NCBI RefSeq assembly: GCF_900177815.1
Contig: NZ_FXAZ01000001.1
Coordinates: 248,001 to 312,000 of the forward strand
Length of the DNA stretch: 64,000 nucleotides
Direction: 5' to 3'
Origin: Paenibacillus aquistagni
GTDB lineage: Bacteria; Bacillota; Bacilli; Paenibacillales; Paenibacillaceae
In this document: positions 49,975 to 58,177 of the stretch, piece by piece
How the letters are laid out: each line of letters opens with the position of its first letter
Numbering within the stretch: the first letter of the stretch is position 1
The notes under the pieces: model-generated
Databases searched by the model: none
What the model was told of the DNA's origin: nothing
Seen by the model: only the letters and a program-made list of their open reading frames with translations
Program-made: the position numbers and the translations under genes

Positions 49975-51084
49975 TCAACTTCGAATACTCCAGACGTGCA
50001 TGGCGTCTGCGGTGAGATAGGTTTTCAATCTGGAGTTGCATCGTTCTACGCTGGTTCTTTCGTTATAAAGCTCCTTCCAGCGTTTCGTGTCTCGATGTGG
50101 ACTTGAATAGCGCCGCAATTCGTTTTTCGTATCGATTTTGACGAACATTCCATAGTTGGAAGATGAGCAAGCAGCCATCCCAAGTGGACAGTCTACCTTG
50201 CCAGTGACATGGGGACAGCGGAATTTCAGGTGTTCTCCATCAACGCCCCAATAAGTCAATATATAGCCTATCGAGCAACAGGGTGTGCCACTGGATGTCA
50301 TGCCTGCAGGTGGTTCCTTCTCGTTGCGAAGGTTCATTGGAATAATCGCCTGCGCCTTTACGTTTCGCGCTGCTTCGTAGTTTTTAAGCTGGTCATAACC
50401 GGCATCAAGCACAAAGAACTTCACCTGTGTACCCGCAGCCACTTGTTCTATGAGAGTCGGAGCCATATCGCCGTCATTGACGTGAGCCAGTGTAACGGAG
50501 AGCGCCATCGGCAGCTCGCTTGCTGTGTCGACGGCGAGATGAATCTTGTAGCCAAACCACATGACCTTGTTGCCAAACGAATCGAACTTAGCTCTCCAGT
50601 TAGCATTGCCAGTCCGTTCGCTTTTCCGTTACGGTTGCTTCTTCTCATAAGCATGAATCGCGGCACTGTCAATCGCCACATGACTTCCGTCGATGATTCC
50701 CTCCTTCTTGCATTGTACAACGAGATCATCAAAAAGGAGCTTAGCCAATTCCTTGCCGGTTAATTCAGCGAACACGCGGCTTAAAGTCGCGATGGAAGGA
50801 GCCTCACGGTCCAGTCTAAGTCCACATTGATAACGAAAGCGAAGATCGACATCCAAACGACGATGTAGACCAGTAAGTGTATCGATGTTCTCAAGCGGGG
50901 CAGCAAGTAGCGCACGAAGAATCCCTTGCCTGCAATGCCCGTCGGCACCTCGGGGTGAATGACTTCTCAATTCCTTGGCATAGGGGCGTAAGTCCAGGGC
51001 ACTGAAAAAGATAGGCAATCGTTCTTTGGATTCAAGTTTTTGAAGCTCATCAAAGGAAAATAGACTTTCTTGTAGAATATACAA
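49975..51084 (-). pseudogene. DDE transposase gene (DUF772/IS1182-like) with nonsense mutation
   Basis: Minus strand from a TTG at 51084. The first 151 codons (YILQESLFSFDELQKLE ... HVAIDSAAIHAYEKKQP) are the DUF772 N-terminus and the first DDE Asp (DGSHVAIDS). A TAA at 50629-50631 interrupts it; the same frame goes on RKSERTGNANWRAKF, MWFGYKIHLAVDT, FFVLDAGYD (second Asp) and YNERTSVERCNSRLK (the Glu). The C-terminus ends early after MHVWSIRS, where relatives continue with RGIRKVT. So all DDE residues are present but the protein is interrupted and truncated. Confidence 0.88.
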
Positions 51085-51116
51085 AGTGACTTCCCTCGGG
51101 GTGAAGTCACTTTTTT
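51084..51116 (+). terminator. Hairpin at the IS left end
   Basis: AAGTGACTTC pairs with GAAGTCACTT across 10 bases, then TTTTTT. It sits at the 5' end of the transposase frame, where IS elements often carry a terminator that blocks read-through from outside. A similar hairpin is at 45306-45326. Confidence 0.7.
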
Positions 51117-51118
51117 GT

Positions 51119-51274
51119 GCTCAAAAACCTTTCGTGGAGCATTACCAGCAAGCCAGAAAATTAATAAACCAAGCGGATAAGCTGGAACAGCCAGGACAAA
51201 CCGACGCACAGGTAATGACAGAAGTAAATCAGTTACTTGGACAAGACGGATGTCCTTTCCTGGGGTCCGTGTGA
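51119..51274 (+). pseudogene. C-terminal fragment of an unknown gene
   Basis: The frame reads FVEHYQQARKLINQADKL, EQPGQTDAQVMTEVNQLLG and ends GQDGCPFLGSV, a helical, natural-looking protein end without any start signal. It begins directly at the IS boundary, so the upstream part was probably removed by the insertion or by recombination. Family not recognised. Confidence 0.5.
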
Positions 51275-51296
51275 TATAGTGGCTTCGAGGTGAAGA

Positions 51297-52202
51297 ATGA
51301 TGCAGGTGCACCGAATGTTCGAGATTATTTATCTTTTAATGCATAAGAAGACGCTCACGGCCAAGGAACTGGCTGATCAATTCGAAGTTTCACCACGGAC
51401 GATTTACCGCGATATAGACACCTTGTGCGAGGCGGGCATACCGATCTATACCACAAAGGGCAAGGGCGGGGGGATAAGGCTCGTTGACTCCTACATATTG
51501 AACAAATCGATCCTTTCGGAAAAGGAGCAAGAAGAGATCTTATCCTCGCTGTATGGTCTCCATGCTGTCAGTGGAGATACCGAGCAGGTACTCTCCAAGC
51601 TCAGCGGATTGTTTAATAAGACAAGTCCAAGCTGGATCGAGGTGGATCTGTCTCAGTGGGGTGCGGATGACTCAGGGAAGTATCAGCTGCTTCGTACCGC
51701 GATATTGCAGCAACGGGTTATCGTGTTTGATTACTATAACAGCTATGGCCAATTCTCCAGACGTCGGGTTGAGCCGCTTCAGCTGTGGTTCAAGCATAAG
51801 ACGTGGTATTTAAGAGCGTATTGCACAGACAAAGAAGCGGTGAGGCTGTTCAAGCTGACACGCATGAAGCGCCTAGAACAATTAGAAGACATCTTCGAAG
51901 AATGTCCTTTGCTTCGTACAGATGGCCTTTTGCCTGATCCTCCATCCAGGCAAACACCTTCGATTCAGCTCGTCCTTCGTATAGATGCCTCGCAAGCATA
52001 TCGAGTATTCGATGAATTTGAAGAGGAGCAAATCACTAAAGAACAAGATGGCAGCTGGCTTGTTACGGTGGAATACCCAGAGGATGAGTGGGTATATGGC
52101 TATCTCATGTCGTATGGGCCTTATGCGGAAGTACTGGCACCTGCGTATATTCGAGACATACTCAAAGAGCGGCTGCAGCTTGCTGCGAATCGATATTTGT
52201 AA
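51297..52202 (+). CDS. WYL-domain transcriptional regulator (YafY type)
   Basis: 301 residues. N-terminal DeoR-like HTH: LLMHKKTLTAKELADQFEVSPRTIYRDIDTL; then the WYL domain at about 140-215 with VFDYYNSYGQFSRRRVEPLQLWFKHKTWYLRAYC, including the name-giving Trp-Tyr-Leu, and a WCX-type C-terminal domain. The ligand is unknown; WYL domains often bind nucleotides or small metabolites. It is followed 68 bases later by a zinc-ribbon gene that it may control. The upstream fragment ends 22 bases before. Confidence 0.93.
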   Translation: MMQVHRMFEIIYLLMHKKTLTAKELADQFEVSPRTIYRDIDTLCEAGIPIYTTKGKGGGIRLVDSYILNKSILSEKEQEEILSSLYGLHAVSGDTEQVLSKLSGLFNKTSPSWIEVDLSQWGADDSGKYQLLRTAILQQRVIVFDYYNSYGQFSRRRVEPLQLWFKHKTWYLRAYCTDKEAVRLFKLTRMKRLEQLEDIFEECPLLRTDGLLPDPPSRQTPSIQLVLRIDASQAYRVFDEFEEEQITKEQDGSWLVTVEYPEDEWVYGYLMSYGPYAEVLAPAYIRDILKERLQLAANRYL

Positions 52203-52270
52203 TATGACACGCTGTTGTCATATTCCACCCCTTACAATAAGCTTATCAACTGCGAAAGGGGAAAGAAGAG

Positions 52271-52546
52271 ATGGAACAGGTATCATTTTGTCAGAGCTGC
52301 GGTATGCCTATGAAGGCGGAGGACAACTTGTACGGGACCAATGCTGATGGCAGCAACAACGAAGACTATTGCATGTATTGCTTCAAGGAAGGGGCATTTA
52401 CTTCCGATATGTCTATGGAGGAAATGATTGAGTTCTGTGTGCCGCACATGGTGTCAGGCAATCAGGAGATGACGGAAGCAGCGGCGCGTGCGAGCATGCA
52501 GGCATTCTTCCCAAGGCTGAAGCGCTGGGCCAAATCGGGAGCATAA
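52271..52546 (+). CDS. Putative zinc-ribbon protein (zf-ribbon_2 type)
   Basis: 91 residues. Zinc ligands are SFCQSCGMPM near residues 7-13 and DYCMYCFKEG near residues 36-41 (two CxxC pairs), followed by a helical part with MEEMIEFCVPHMV. This small family is frequently next to YafY/WYL regulators in Bacillales. Ribosome site AAAGGGGAAAGAAGAG. Function unknown. Confidence 0.88.
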   Translation: MEQVSFCQSCGMPMKAEDNLYGTNADGSNNEDYCMYCFKEGAFTSDMSMEEMIEFCVPHMVSGNQEMTEAAARASMQAFFPRLKRWAKSGA

Positions 52547-52706
52547 TGTCCCTTGCTCGTTGGACTAGCATGAGCAAATGGATTGGAAGCAGGAGAATAA
52601 GGTTTATAGATGCATATGAAATAGACGGAAGATCCAAGGACGCTTATGGCATTTCTTTGGATCTTCTCCTTGTATACTTGTCTTATGCTTGGCGAGGAGA
52701 ATGGAT

Positions 52707-53597
52707 ATGGAATGGATTACGGCCAAGAGCCTTCTTGTGAAAAACAAGCATGCGGATTGGTTCGGCCATGATTATACGATGAACCTGTACCGTGGCTGCC
52801 ATCATGGATGCATTTATTGTGATTCTAGAAGCAGCTGCTATGGAATCGAGCATTTTGATATCGTACGGGGAAAGGAAAATAGTGAGGAGCTTCTGCACCG
52901 CGAGCTTGCAAGCAAGCGAAGCAAGGGGGTCATTGGGATGGGCTCCATGAGTGATCCCTATAATCATGATGAGCCGGAGCAGCAACTGACTAGACGAGCT
53001 TTAAGCGTAATAAAGCAGCATCGATTCGGTGTGTCCATTGCAACAAAGAGCGCCTTGGTCACTCGAGACTTGGATCTGCTGTCACAGATTCAAGATTTGG
53101 CCCCGGTCAATGTCAGCTTGTCCATTACTGCAGCGGATGACACGTTAAGCGAGCGAATCGAGCGGCGAGTCGCATCTTCTTCTGAGCGATTTCAAGCCTT
53201 GAAGCAATTGAGAGAAGCTCAAATATTTGCTGGAGTATTAATGATGCCCATCCTGCCATTTATTACAGATACGGGTTCGAATATTAAGAGGATCATTAAT
53301 CTGGCGCATGAAGCAGGCGCGAATTACATCTTTCCTTCGTTTGGTGTAACGCTTCGTGATAACCAACGCGAGCACTATTTTCGCTGGCTGGACAAGCTGT
53401 ATCCGGGAATGAAGGAGCAGTATATACATACGTATGGATCACGCTATGGCTGCATGTCGACACGCCAGCGGAAGCTGGAGCAGGCATTCAAGGAGGCCTG
53501 TACAGAGCGGGGAATACTGTATCGCATGCCGGATATTATTAAGGCCTATAAGCAGGAGCGACAACTCGAAGAGCCTGAACAGCTGTCTTTATTCTGA
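52707..53597 (+). CDS. SPL-family radical SAM protein
   Basis: 296 residues. The radical SAM cluster motif CxxxCxxC is CHHGCIYC near residue 31. The flanking AKSLLVKNKHADWFGHDYTMNLYRG and DSRSSCYGIEHFD are typical of the Rv2578c/SPL-like subfamily, related to spore photoproduct lyase but shorter. The C-terminal TIM-barrel strand FAGVLMMPILPFITDT is usual. The start at 52707 is chosen because GAGGAGA ends six bases before it. DNA or protein substrate is unknown; not the true SplB by size. Confidence 0.9.
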   Translation: MEWITAKSLLVKNKHADWFGHDYTMNLYRGCHHGCIYCDSRSSCYGIEHFDIVRGKENSEELLHRELASKRSKGVIGMGSMSDPYNHDEPEQQLTRRALSVIKQHRFGVSIATKSALVTRDLDLLSQIQDLAPVNVSLSITAADDTLSERIERRVASSSERFQALKQLREAQIFAGVLMMPILPFITDTGSNIKRIINLAHEAGANYIFPSFGVTLRDNQREHYFRWLDKLYPGMKEQYIHTYGSRYGCMSTRQRKLEQAFKEACTERGILYRMPDIIKAYKQERQLEEPEQLSLF

Positions 53598-53598
53598 G

Positions 53599-53664
53599 AA
53601 GGGAAGCGAGAACACCGTTGTCCCGCGATGAACGGCCCTGAATGGCGATTCTCTGCTTCCCTTT
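53599..53664 (+). terminator. Terminator after the radical SAM gene
   Basis: AAGGGAAGCGAGAA pairs with TTCTCTGCTTCCCTT (one bulge) around a 36-base loop, followed by TTGG. Long loop but strong stem. Confidence 0.65.
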
Positions 53665-53737
53665 GGACAGAATATCGCGTACGATATAACAGATGTAAAG
53701 ACGAGATAGAGATCCTATCATTGGAGTGAGAGTAACG

Positions 53738-54448
53738 ATGACCTTGCATACGACAACCAATCATTCTGCAGCATCCTTCCATCCATCTCATGTACCAGCT
53801 TATGACTGTGTATTCACAACAGCCCCGCTTACGGAAGAGTATTGGCTGAGCCTTCCTAAGCTGTCGCTGGCTGAGGTAGTAACAGGGGAGAAGCCAGCAT
53901 TAGAGACAGCAGCAAGCTTATGCTGGACGACTACGAGCTTGCATATTCGTTTTTGGTGCCTTGATGATCATGTCTTCAGCCCATACCAAGACCATGATGA
54001 CCCTTTATACGAGGCCGATGTAGTGGAATGCTTCATTGATCCAGAAGGACAAGGCAATTTTCACTATGAGTTTAATCTAAGCCCCAACAATATTGTCTTT
54101 GATTCCAAGATCATCAATAAGAACGGCGAGCCCTATGAATTTCATACCGAATGGGACGCCCAAGATCTTGTGACATCCGTTCATGAAGGTGGGCTTGACG
54201 ATCTCAGCATGATGGATAATGCTGATAAGAACAAGATTGCATCTGAACAATCCAAGCTGCTTGTGTATGATCTGGACATTCCTTTTGCAGCTCTTGGCTC
54301 AGCGCCATCCAAGGGGCAGGAGTGGAGGATTAATCTGTTTCGCATCGATCAGGATAAGGAAGGCGCACGTGCTTTCACAGCATGGTCGCCAACAGGGGAG
54401 ATTAAGTTTCATGTGCCAGCCTTATTTGGCAAGCTGCAATTTGTGTAG
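53738..54448 (+). CDS. CBM9-like carbohydrate-binding protein
   Basis: 236 residues, no signal peptide. A beta-sandwich of the carbohydrate-binding family 9-like type: SLCWTTTSLHIRFWCLDDHVF, YEADVVECFIDPEGQGNFHYEFNLSP near residues 85-110, and the C-terminal WRINLFRIDQDKEG and AFTAWSPTGEIKFHVPALFG. These are the typical hallmarks of stand-alone CBM9-like proteins found beside sugar catabolism genes. Starts at the ATG 53738 behind TTGGAGTGAGAG. Monocistronic with its own terminator. Confidence 0.87.
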   Translation: MTLHTTTNHSAASFHPSHVPAYDCVFTTAPLTEEYWLSLPKLSLAEVVTGEKPALETAASLCWTTTSLHIRFWCLDDHVFSPYQDHDDPLYEADVVECFIDPEGQGNFHYEFNLSPNNIVFDSKIINKNGEPYEFHTEWDAQDLVTSVHEGGLDDLSMMDNADKNKIASEQSKLLVYDLDIPFAALGSAPSKGQEWRINLFRIDQDKEGARAFTAWSPTGEIKFHVPALFGKLQFV

Positions 54449-54489
54449 CTTGTTCCAGCGCTGCTAGAACAGAAGTCATATCATGATGA

Positions 54490-54532
54490 AGACCTCAGTC
54501 ACCGCGTAACAGTGGGACAGAGGTCTTTTTTT
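54490..54532 (+). terminator. Terminator after the CBM9-like gene
   Basis: AGACCTC pairs with GAGGTCT, with further GTC/GAC pairing inside, then seven T. Confidence 0.9.
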
Positions 54533-54685
54533 GATCCATGAGATTCTAACTCAAAATGCCCGTTTTGAAGAGGGTTCAAATAGAAGTTTGCTTGAAGCTT
54601 GTTTTCTAGTCGCATCCCCATATATGAAAGCATATCGTGTTACTAAACCAGGTTCTATCGAAAGCTTACTTAAGGAGGCGACGAT

Positions 54686-54871
54686 ATGCCAAGAAAGTCG
54701 AAGTCGGCAGGAAAGGCCTCAAGAGACAGACGACATCGCTTGAATAAATCTGTCTCCCATGAACAATGGCTGTTCAGCCTATTGGCGCTTGTCCTATTCG
54801 TGCTGCTTGTCATCTTATGCTTATGGTTTGCGATGGAAAATGTAACACATCCGATCATGCAGCTTGAATAA
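54686..54871 (+). CDS. Small membrane protein upstream of spoVAC
   Basis: 61 residues: a basic N-terminus (PRKSKSAGKASRDRRHRLNK) followed by one hydrophobic helix (LFSLLALVLFVLLVILCLWF). Ribosome site AAGGAGG eight bases before the ATG. It precedes spoVAC by 85 bases in the same direction, so it may be sporulation-controlled, but its link to SpoVA is inferred from position. Family not recognised. Confidence 0.75.
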   Translation: MPRKSKSAGKASRDRRHRLNKSVSHEQWLFSLLALVLFVLLVILCLWFAMENVTHPIMQLE

Positions 54872-54956
54872 CATAATCTCGCACATTTGAACAAATACTG
54901 TATAGGAAATCAGCAATGAGACGGATGTCTTCATTGGAAGATAAGGAGGTATGCCT

Positions 54957-55463
54957 ATGGCGACAAAATCAAAATCAAAGACTCCTGCATGGAAGACGGG
55001 CGAGTGGAGTATTTCACAAGAGCAATACAAACAAATAGCCAACAAGCGAGAGCCTTCACGTTCCGTTTATAAGAATTGCATCCGAGCGTTCTTAGTGGGC
55101 GGAACGATATGCTTGATCGGACAAGTTATCCAACAGATGTTTATTTCGTTTGCAGGCATGAGCAAGGAGCAGGCAAGCAGCCCTACTGTTGTAACGCTTA
55201 TTCTTATATCCGTCATACTAACTTGCTTTGGTGTGTATGACAAAATTGCGCAGTGGGCAGGAGCGGGCTCGGCTGTGCCTGTCACTGGCTTTGCGAACTC
55301 CATGAGCTCGGCAGCAATGGAGCACCGCAGCGAAGGATTGGTGCTTGGCGTAGGAGCCAATATGTTCAAACTGGCAGGTTCCGTGATTGTGTTTGGTACC
55401 GTCGCAGCGTTTATTATTGCGCTAATTTACTTGATCTTTGGCATCAATATCAAGCACGGATAA
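54957..55463 (+). CDS. spoVAC: Stage V sporulation protein SpoVAC
   Basis: 168 residues. Membrane protein of the channel that moves dipicolinic acid into the forespore and releases it in germination; SpoVAC is the mechanosensitive part. Recognisable are RAFLVGGTICLIGQVIQQMF, FGVYDKIAQWAGAGSAVPVTGFANSM and MEHRSEGLVLGVGANMFKLAG. The ATG at 54957 is six bases after AAGGAGGT; the ATG at 54951 touches that site. First of three contiguous spoVA genes; expressed in the forespore under sigma-G by family knowledge. Confidence 0.97.
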   Translation: MATKSKSKTPAWKTGEWSISQEQYKQIANKREPSRSVYKNCIRAFLVGGTICLIGQVIQQMFISFAGMSKEQASSPTVVTLILISVILTCFGVYDKIAQWAGAGSAVPVTGFANSMSSAAMEHRSEGLVLGVGANMFKLAGSVIVFGTVAAFIIALIYLIFGINIKHG

Positions 55464-55490
55464 AGAGCATTACAGTGAGGAGGCAAACCA

Positions 55491-56501
55491 ATGCATGTCG
55501 GCAGACAGACATGGCTGTTCAAGAACAAGCCGGTCATTATTAGTACGGGAACGGTCGTCGGTCCTGACGAAGGAGAAGGACCGTTAGCTGATACATTTGA
55601 TTATGTGCATGAAGATCTGGATATGCAGGAGAAGAGCTGGGAAAAGGCGGAACGCAAGCTGCTAGAACAGGCTACACAAGCTGCAGTACAAAAATCAACC
55701 ATACAGGAGAACCAAATCAACTATTTTGTAGGCGGGGATCTGATGAATCAGATCATAAGCAACACGTTTGCTGCTCGGAAGATGGGACTTCCCTACATAG
55801 GTGTATTTGGCGCCTGCTCAACCTCAATGGAGTCCCTCGCGATTGCATCCTTATTAGTGGACACCGGCAATGCGGAGTATGTGATGGCAGGAACGTGCAG
55901 CCATAACTGCACCGCGGAAAAGCAATTCCGCTATCCGACCGAATATGGTTCCCAGAAGCCCCCTTATGCGCAGTTCACGGTGACCGGAGCTGGGGCGGCG
56001 ATTGTTGCTGCCACAGGAGACGGGCCTAGAGTAATCGCTGCCACCATCGGCAAGATTATGGATTTTGGACTTACGGACCCTTTCAATATGGGGGCAGCGA
56101 TGGCGCCGGCAGCAGTGGACACAATCCAAGCGCATCTTGCAGACCTGAATCGCACGCCATCTGATTATGATCTAATCGTTACGGGGGATCTGGCAAGCGT
56201 TGGACTGCCGATTGCAAGGGATTTGTTCAAGGAAAATGGCCTATCATTAGAAGGAACGGTCTTTAATGATTGTGGATTGATGGTGTTTGATCTGGAGACC
56301 CAAGCCGTGCAGGCGGGAGGAAGCGGCTGCGGCTGCTCAGCAGTCGTAACCTATGGTCATATTCTTCAGCGGATGCAAAAGGGCGAATTGAAGCGGGTCA
56401 TGATTGCCGCAACCGGCGCGTTGCTCTCCCCGCTGTCCTATCAGCAGGGCGAGAGCATTCCATGCATCGCCCATGCGGTAACGCTTGAGATGGAGGGATA
56501 A
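55491..56501 (+). CDS. spoVAD: Stage V sporulation protein SpoVAD
   Basis: 336 residues, thiolase/ketosynthase-like fold that binds dipicolinic acid on the outer face of the inner spore membrane. Recognisable: TGTVVGPDEGEGPLADTFD near residue 20, YIGVFGACSTSMESLAIAS with the Cys near residue 105, and AGTCSHNCTAEKQFRYPTEYG. The gene lies 27 bases after spoVAC behind GAGGAGG. Typical gene order spoVAC-spoVAD-spoVAE. Confidence 0.97.
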   Translation: MHVGRQTWLFKNKPVIISTGTVVGPDEGEGPLADTFDYVHEDLDMQEKSWEKAERKLLEQATQAAVQKSTIQENQINYFVGGDLMNQIISNTFAARKMGLPYIGVFGACSTSMESLAIASLLVDTGNAEYVMAGTCSHNCTAEKQFRYPTEYGSQKPPYAQFTVTGAGAAIVAATGDGPRVIAATIGKIMDFGLTDPFNMGAAMAPAAVDTIQAHLADLNRTPSDYDLIVTGDLASVGLPIARDLFKENGLSLEGTVFNDCGLMVFDLETQAVQAGGSGCGCSAVVTYGHILQRMQKGELKRVMIAATGALLSPLSYQQGESIPCIAHAVTLEMEG

Positions 56502-56505
56502 TAAC

Positions 56506-56856
56506 ATGATCTATTTTTGGGCATTTGTCGTTGGAGGGCTGATTTGTGTGATAGGTCAGCTCATGTTTGATGTGGCGAAGCTGACTCCTGCACATACGAT
56601 GGCCACTCTAGTGGTAGCGGGAGCCATCATCGATGGCTTGGGCTGGTATGAGCCTTTGATTGACTTCGCTGGCGCTGGTGTAACCGTTCCGATAACGAGC
56701 TTTGGCAACTCGCTTGTCCATGGCGCTATATTGGACTTGCACAAGGATGGCTGGATCGGCGCTGTAACAGGCATATTCAAGACAACGAGTGCAGGGATAT
56801 CCGCTGCAATTGTATTTTCCTTCTTGGCAGCTCTGCTTGTGCGTCCTAAGGGCTAA
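56506..56856 (+). CDS. spoVAE: Stage V sporulation protein SpoVAE (SpoVAEb)
   Basis: 116 residues, the usual length of SpoVAEb. Paralogous to SpoVAC: IYFWAFVVGGLICVIGQLMFD and GWYEPLIDFAGAGVTVPITSFGNSLVHGA repeat the same membrane pattern. The ATG at 56506 has GGAGGG eight bases upstream; it follows spoVAD by four bases. Part of the same dipicolinate channel. Confidence 0.96.
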   Translation: MIYFWAFVVGGLICVIGQLMFDVAKLTPAHTMATLVVAGAIIDGLGWYEPLIDFAGAGVTVPITSFGNSLVHGAILDLHKDGWIGAVTGIFKTTSAGISAAIVFSFLAALLVRPKG

Positions 56857-57002
56857 TTTTCAGTCAAGCAGTTAAGCTCCGACATGTAATGTATCAGTCA
56901 TGCCAACTCGGGTATATGCCAGAAGCGTACATGAAGTAGCTGCCGTGCTTGCGCATAAGCTGTGTTCAAGTTGACGAGCTGCCTTAAGCAAGCCGCCGCA
57001 GG

Positions 57003-57036
57003 AGGCCTTCCAAGCAATTGGATAGGCCTCTTTGTG
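57003..57036 (+). terminator. Terminator after the spoVA operon
   Basis: GAGGCCT and AGGCCTC plus TCCAA/TTGGA form a near-perfect stem around GCAA, then TTTGTGTTG. The rest of the 360-base gap before the next gene shows no gene. Confidence 0.85.
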
Positions 57037-57218
57037 TTGATTTTATCTCTTCCATCAAACTGACAATCTGAATGTCTGGTGGAAGAAACAGGACGTTATC
57101 TTCTGGGACTGCTGAAAATATTTGTGGAATTGGTGAATAGTCGATCGTACTTAATTGTTGTAAAATGAGGAAATGAAAGCGGATAACTCATTTTAAGAAC
57201 GTTAAGGGGGTCGTTGTC

Positions 57219-58175
57219 TTGAGTGCTGTAGCGCCTATGTATTCCATTATTCAGCAACTTCGTGATTCCTTGCAATCAAGCATATTAGGCAAGCCATTGG
57301 AAATAAATCTGCTGCTGACAGCGATGCTCGCTAAAGGCCATGTTCTCATAGAAGATGTTCCGGGCACAGGAAAAACTCAGCTTATTAAGTCCATTGCCAG
57401 AACAATCAATGGTCAATTTCGAAGAGTACAATGCAACCCGGATTTGCTTCCTACTGATATTACCGGCATGTTTATTTTTCATCCGAAGGATCAGGAGTTC
57501 GTATTTCGGCCTGGCCCTATGATGACGAATGTTCTTCTTGTTGACGAGATTAATCGGGCTACGACCAAGACGCAGTCCGCACTGCTTGAAGCGATGGAGG
57601 AGCGTCATGTGACGATTGAAGGGGAGACCTTTATGCTTCCCTCGCCATTCATGCTGCTTGCTACGCAAAATCCCATTGAGTTTGAAGGCACTTATGTGCT
57701 GCCAGAAGCTCAGATGGATCGCTTTATGATGAAGATCAGCCTTGGCTATCCCGATGAGATGACTGAACGCATCATGCTCGCGCGACATGTGGAGGGGCTG
57801 CCTTCCGAACGAGTTGATACGATCACGGATGTAACCGTTATTGAAGACATGCAGCGGCTCGTTGAAGAAGTCCATATCGACGATGCCATATTGGCCTATA
57901 TTATTGACATTACTCGCCGTACGAGAGAGCACGATCAAGTCCTGCTTGGTGCAAGTCCAAGGGCATCCATAGCCTTGATGCAGGCGGCGAAGGCCTTTGC
58001 ATGGCTGAACGGCCGCGATTATGTCTCGCCGGATGATGTGAAGGTGCTAGTCCGTTATGTGCTGGGGCATCGTCTGGTGCTAACGATTGATGCTAAAGTC
58101 GAAGGTATAGAAACGGCGGATATCCTATACGACATATTAAATCAAGTGACGGTACCTGTACGTCTGGGGATGTAG
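57219..58175 (+). CDS. MoxR-family AAA ATPase
   Basis: 318 residues. Walker A VPGTGKTQLIKSIA near residue 49, Walker B VLLVDEINRATTKTQSALLEAMEE near residue 108, sensor 1 in LLATQNPIEFEGTYVLPEAQMDRF. TTG start behind AAGGGGG. It is the first gene of a MoxR-DUF58-transglutaminase trio, known from many bacteria as a chaperone-like module that matures or controls envelope proteins. Next gene begins two bases after its stop. Confidence 0.94.
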   Translation: MSAVAPMYSIIQQLRDSLQSSILGKPLEINLLLTAMLAKGHVLIEDVPGTGKTQLIKSIARTINGQFRRVQCNPDLLPTDITGMFIFHPKDQEFVFRPGPMMTNVLLVDEINRATTKTQSALLEAMEERHVTIEGETFMLPSPFMLLATQNPIEFEGTYVLPEAQMDRFMMKISLGYPDEMTERIMLARHVEGLPSERVDTITDVTVIEDMQRLVEEVHIDDAILAYIIDITRRTREHDQVLLGASPRASIALMQAAKAFAWLNGRDYVSPDDVKVLVRYVLGHRLVLTIDAKVEGIETADILYDILNQVTVPVRLGM

Positions 58176-58177
58176 CA

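Noticed and set aside
50209-50763. 184-codon plus-strand frame opposite the transposase
   Set aside because: Mirror of the transposase core with the DDE motifs on the other strand.
52707-53597. Spore photoproduct lyase SplB
   Set aside because: Shorter and closer to the SPL-like radical SAM subfamily; SplB-specific C-terminal features were not seen.
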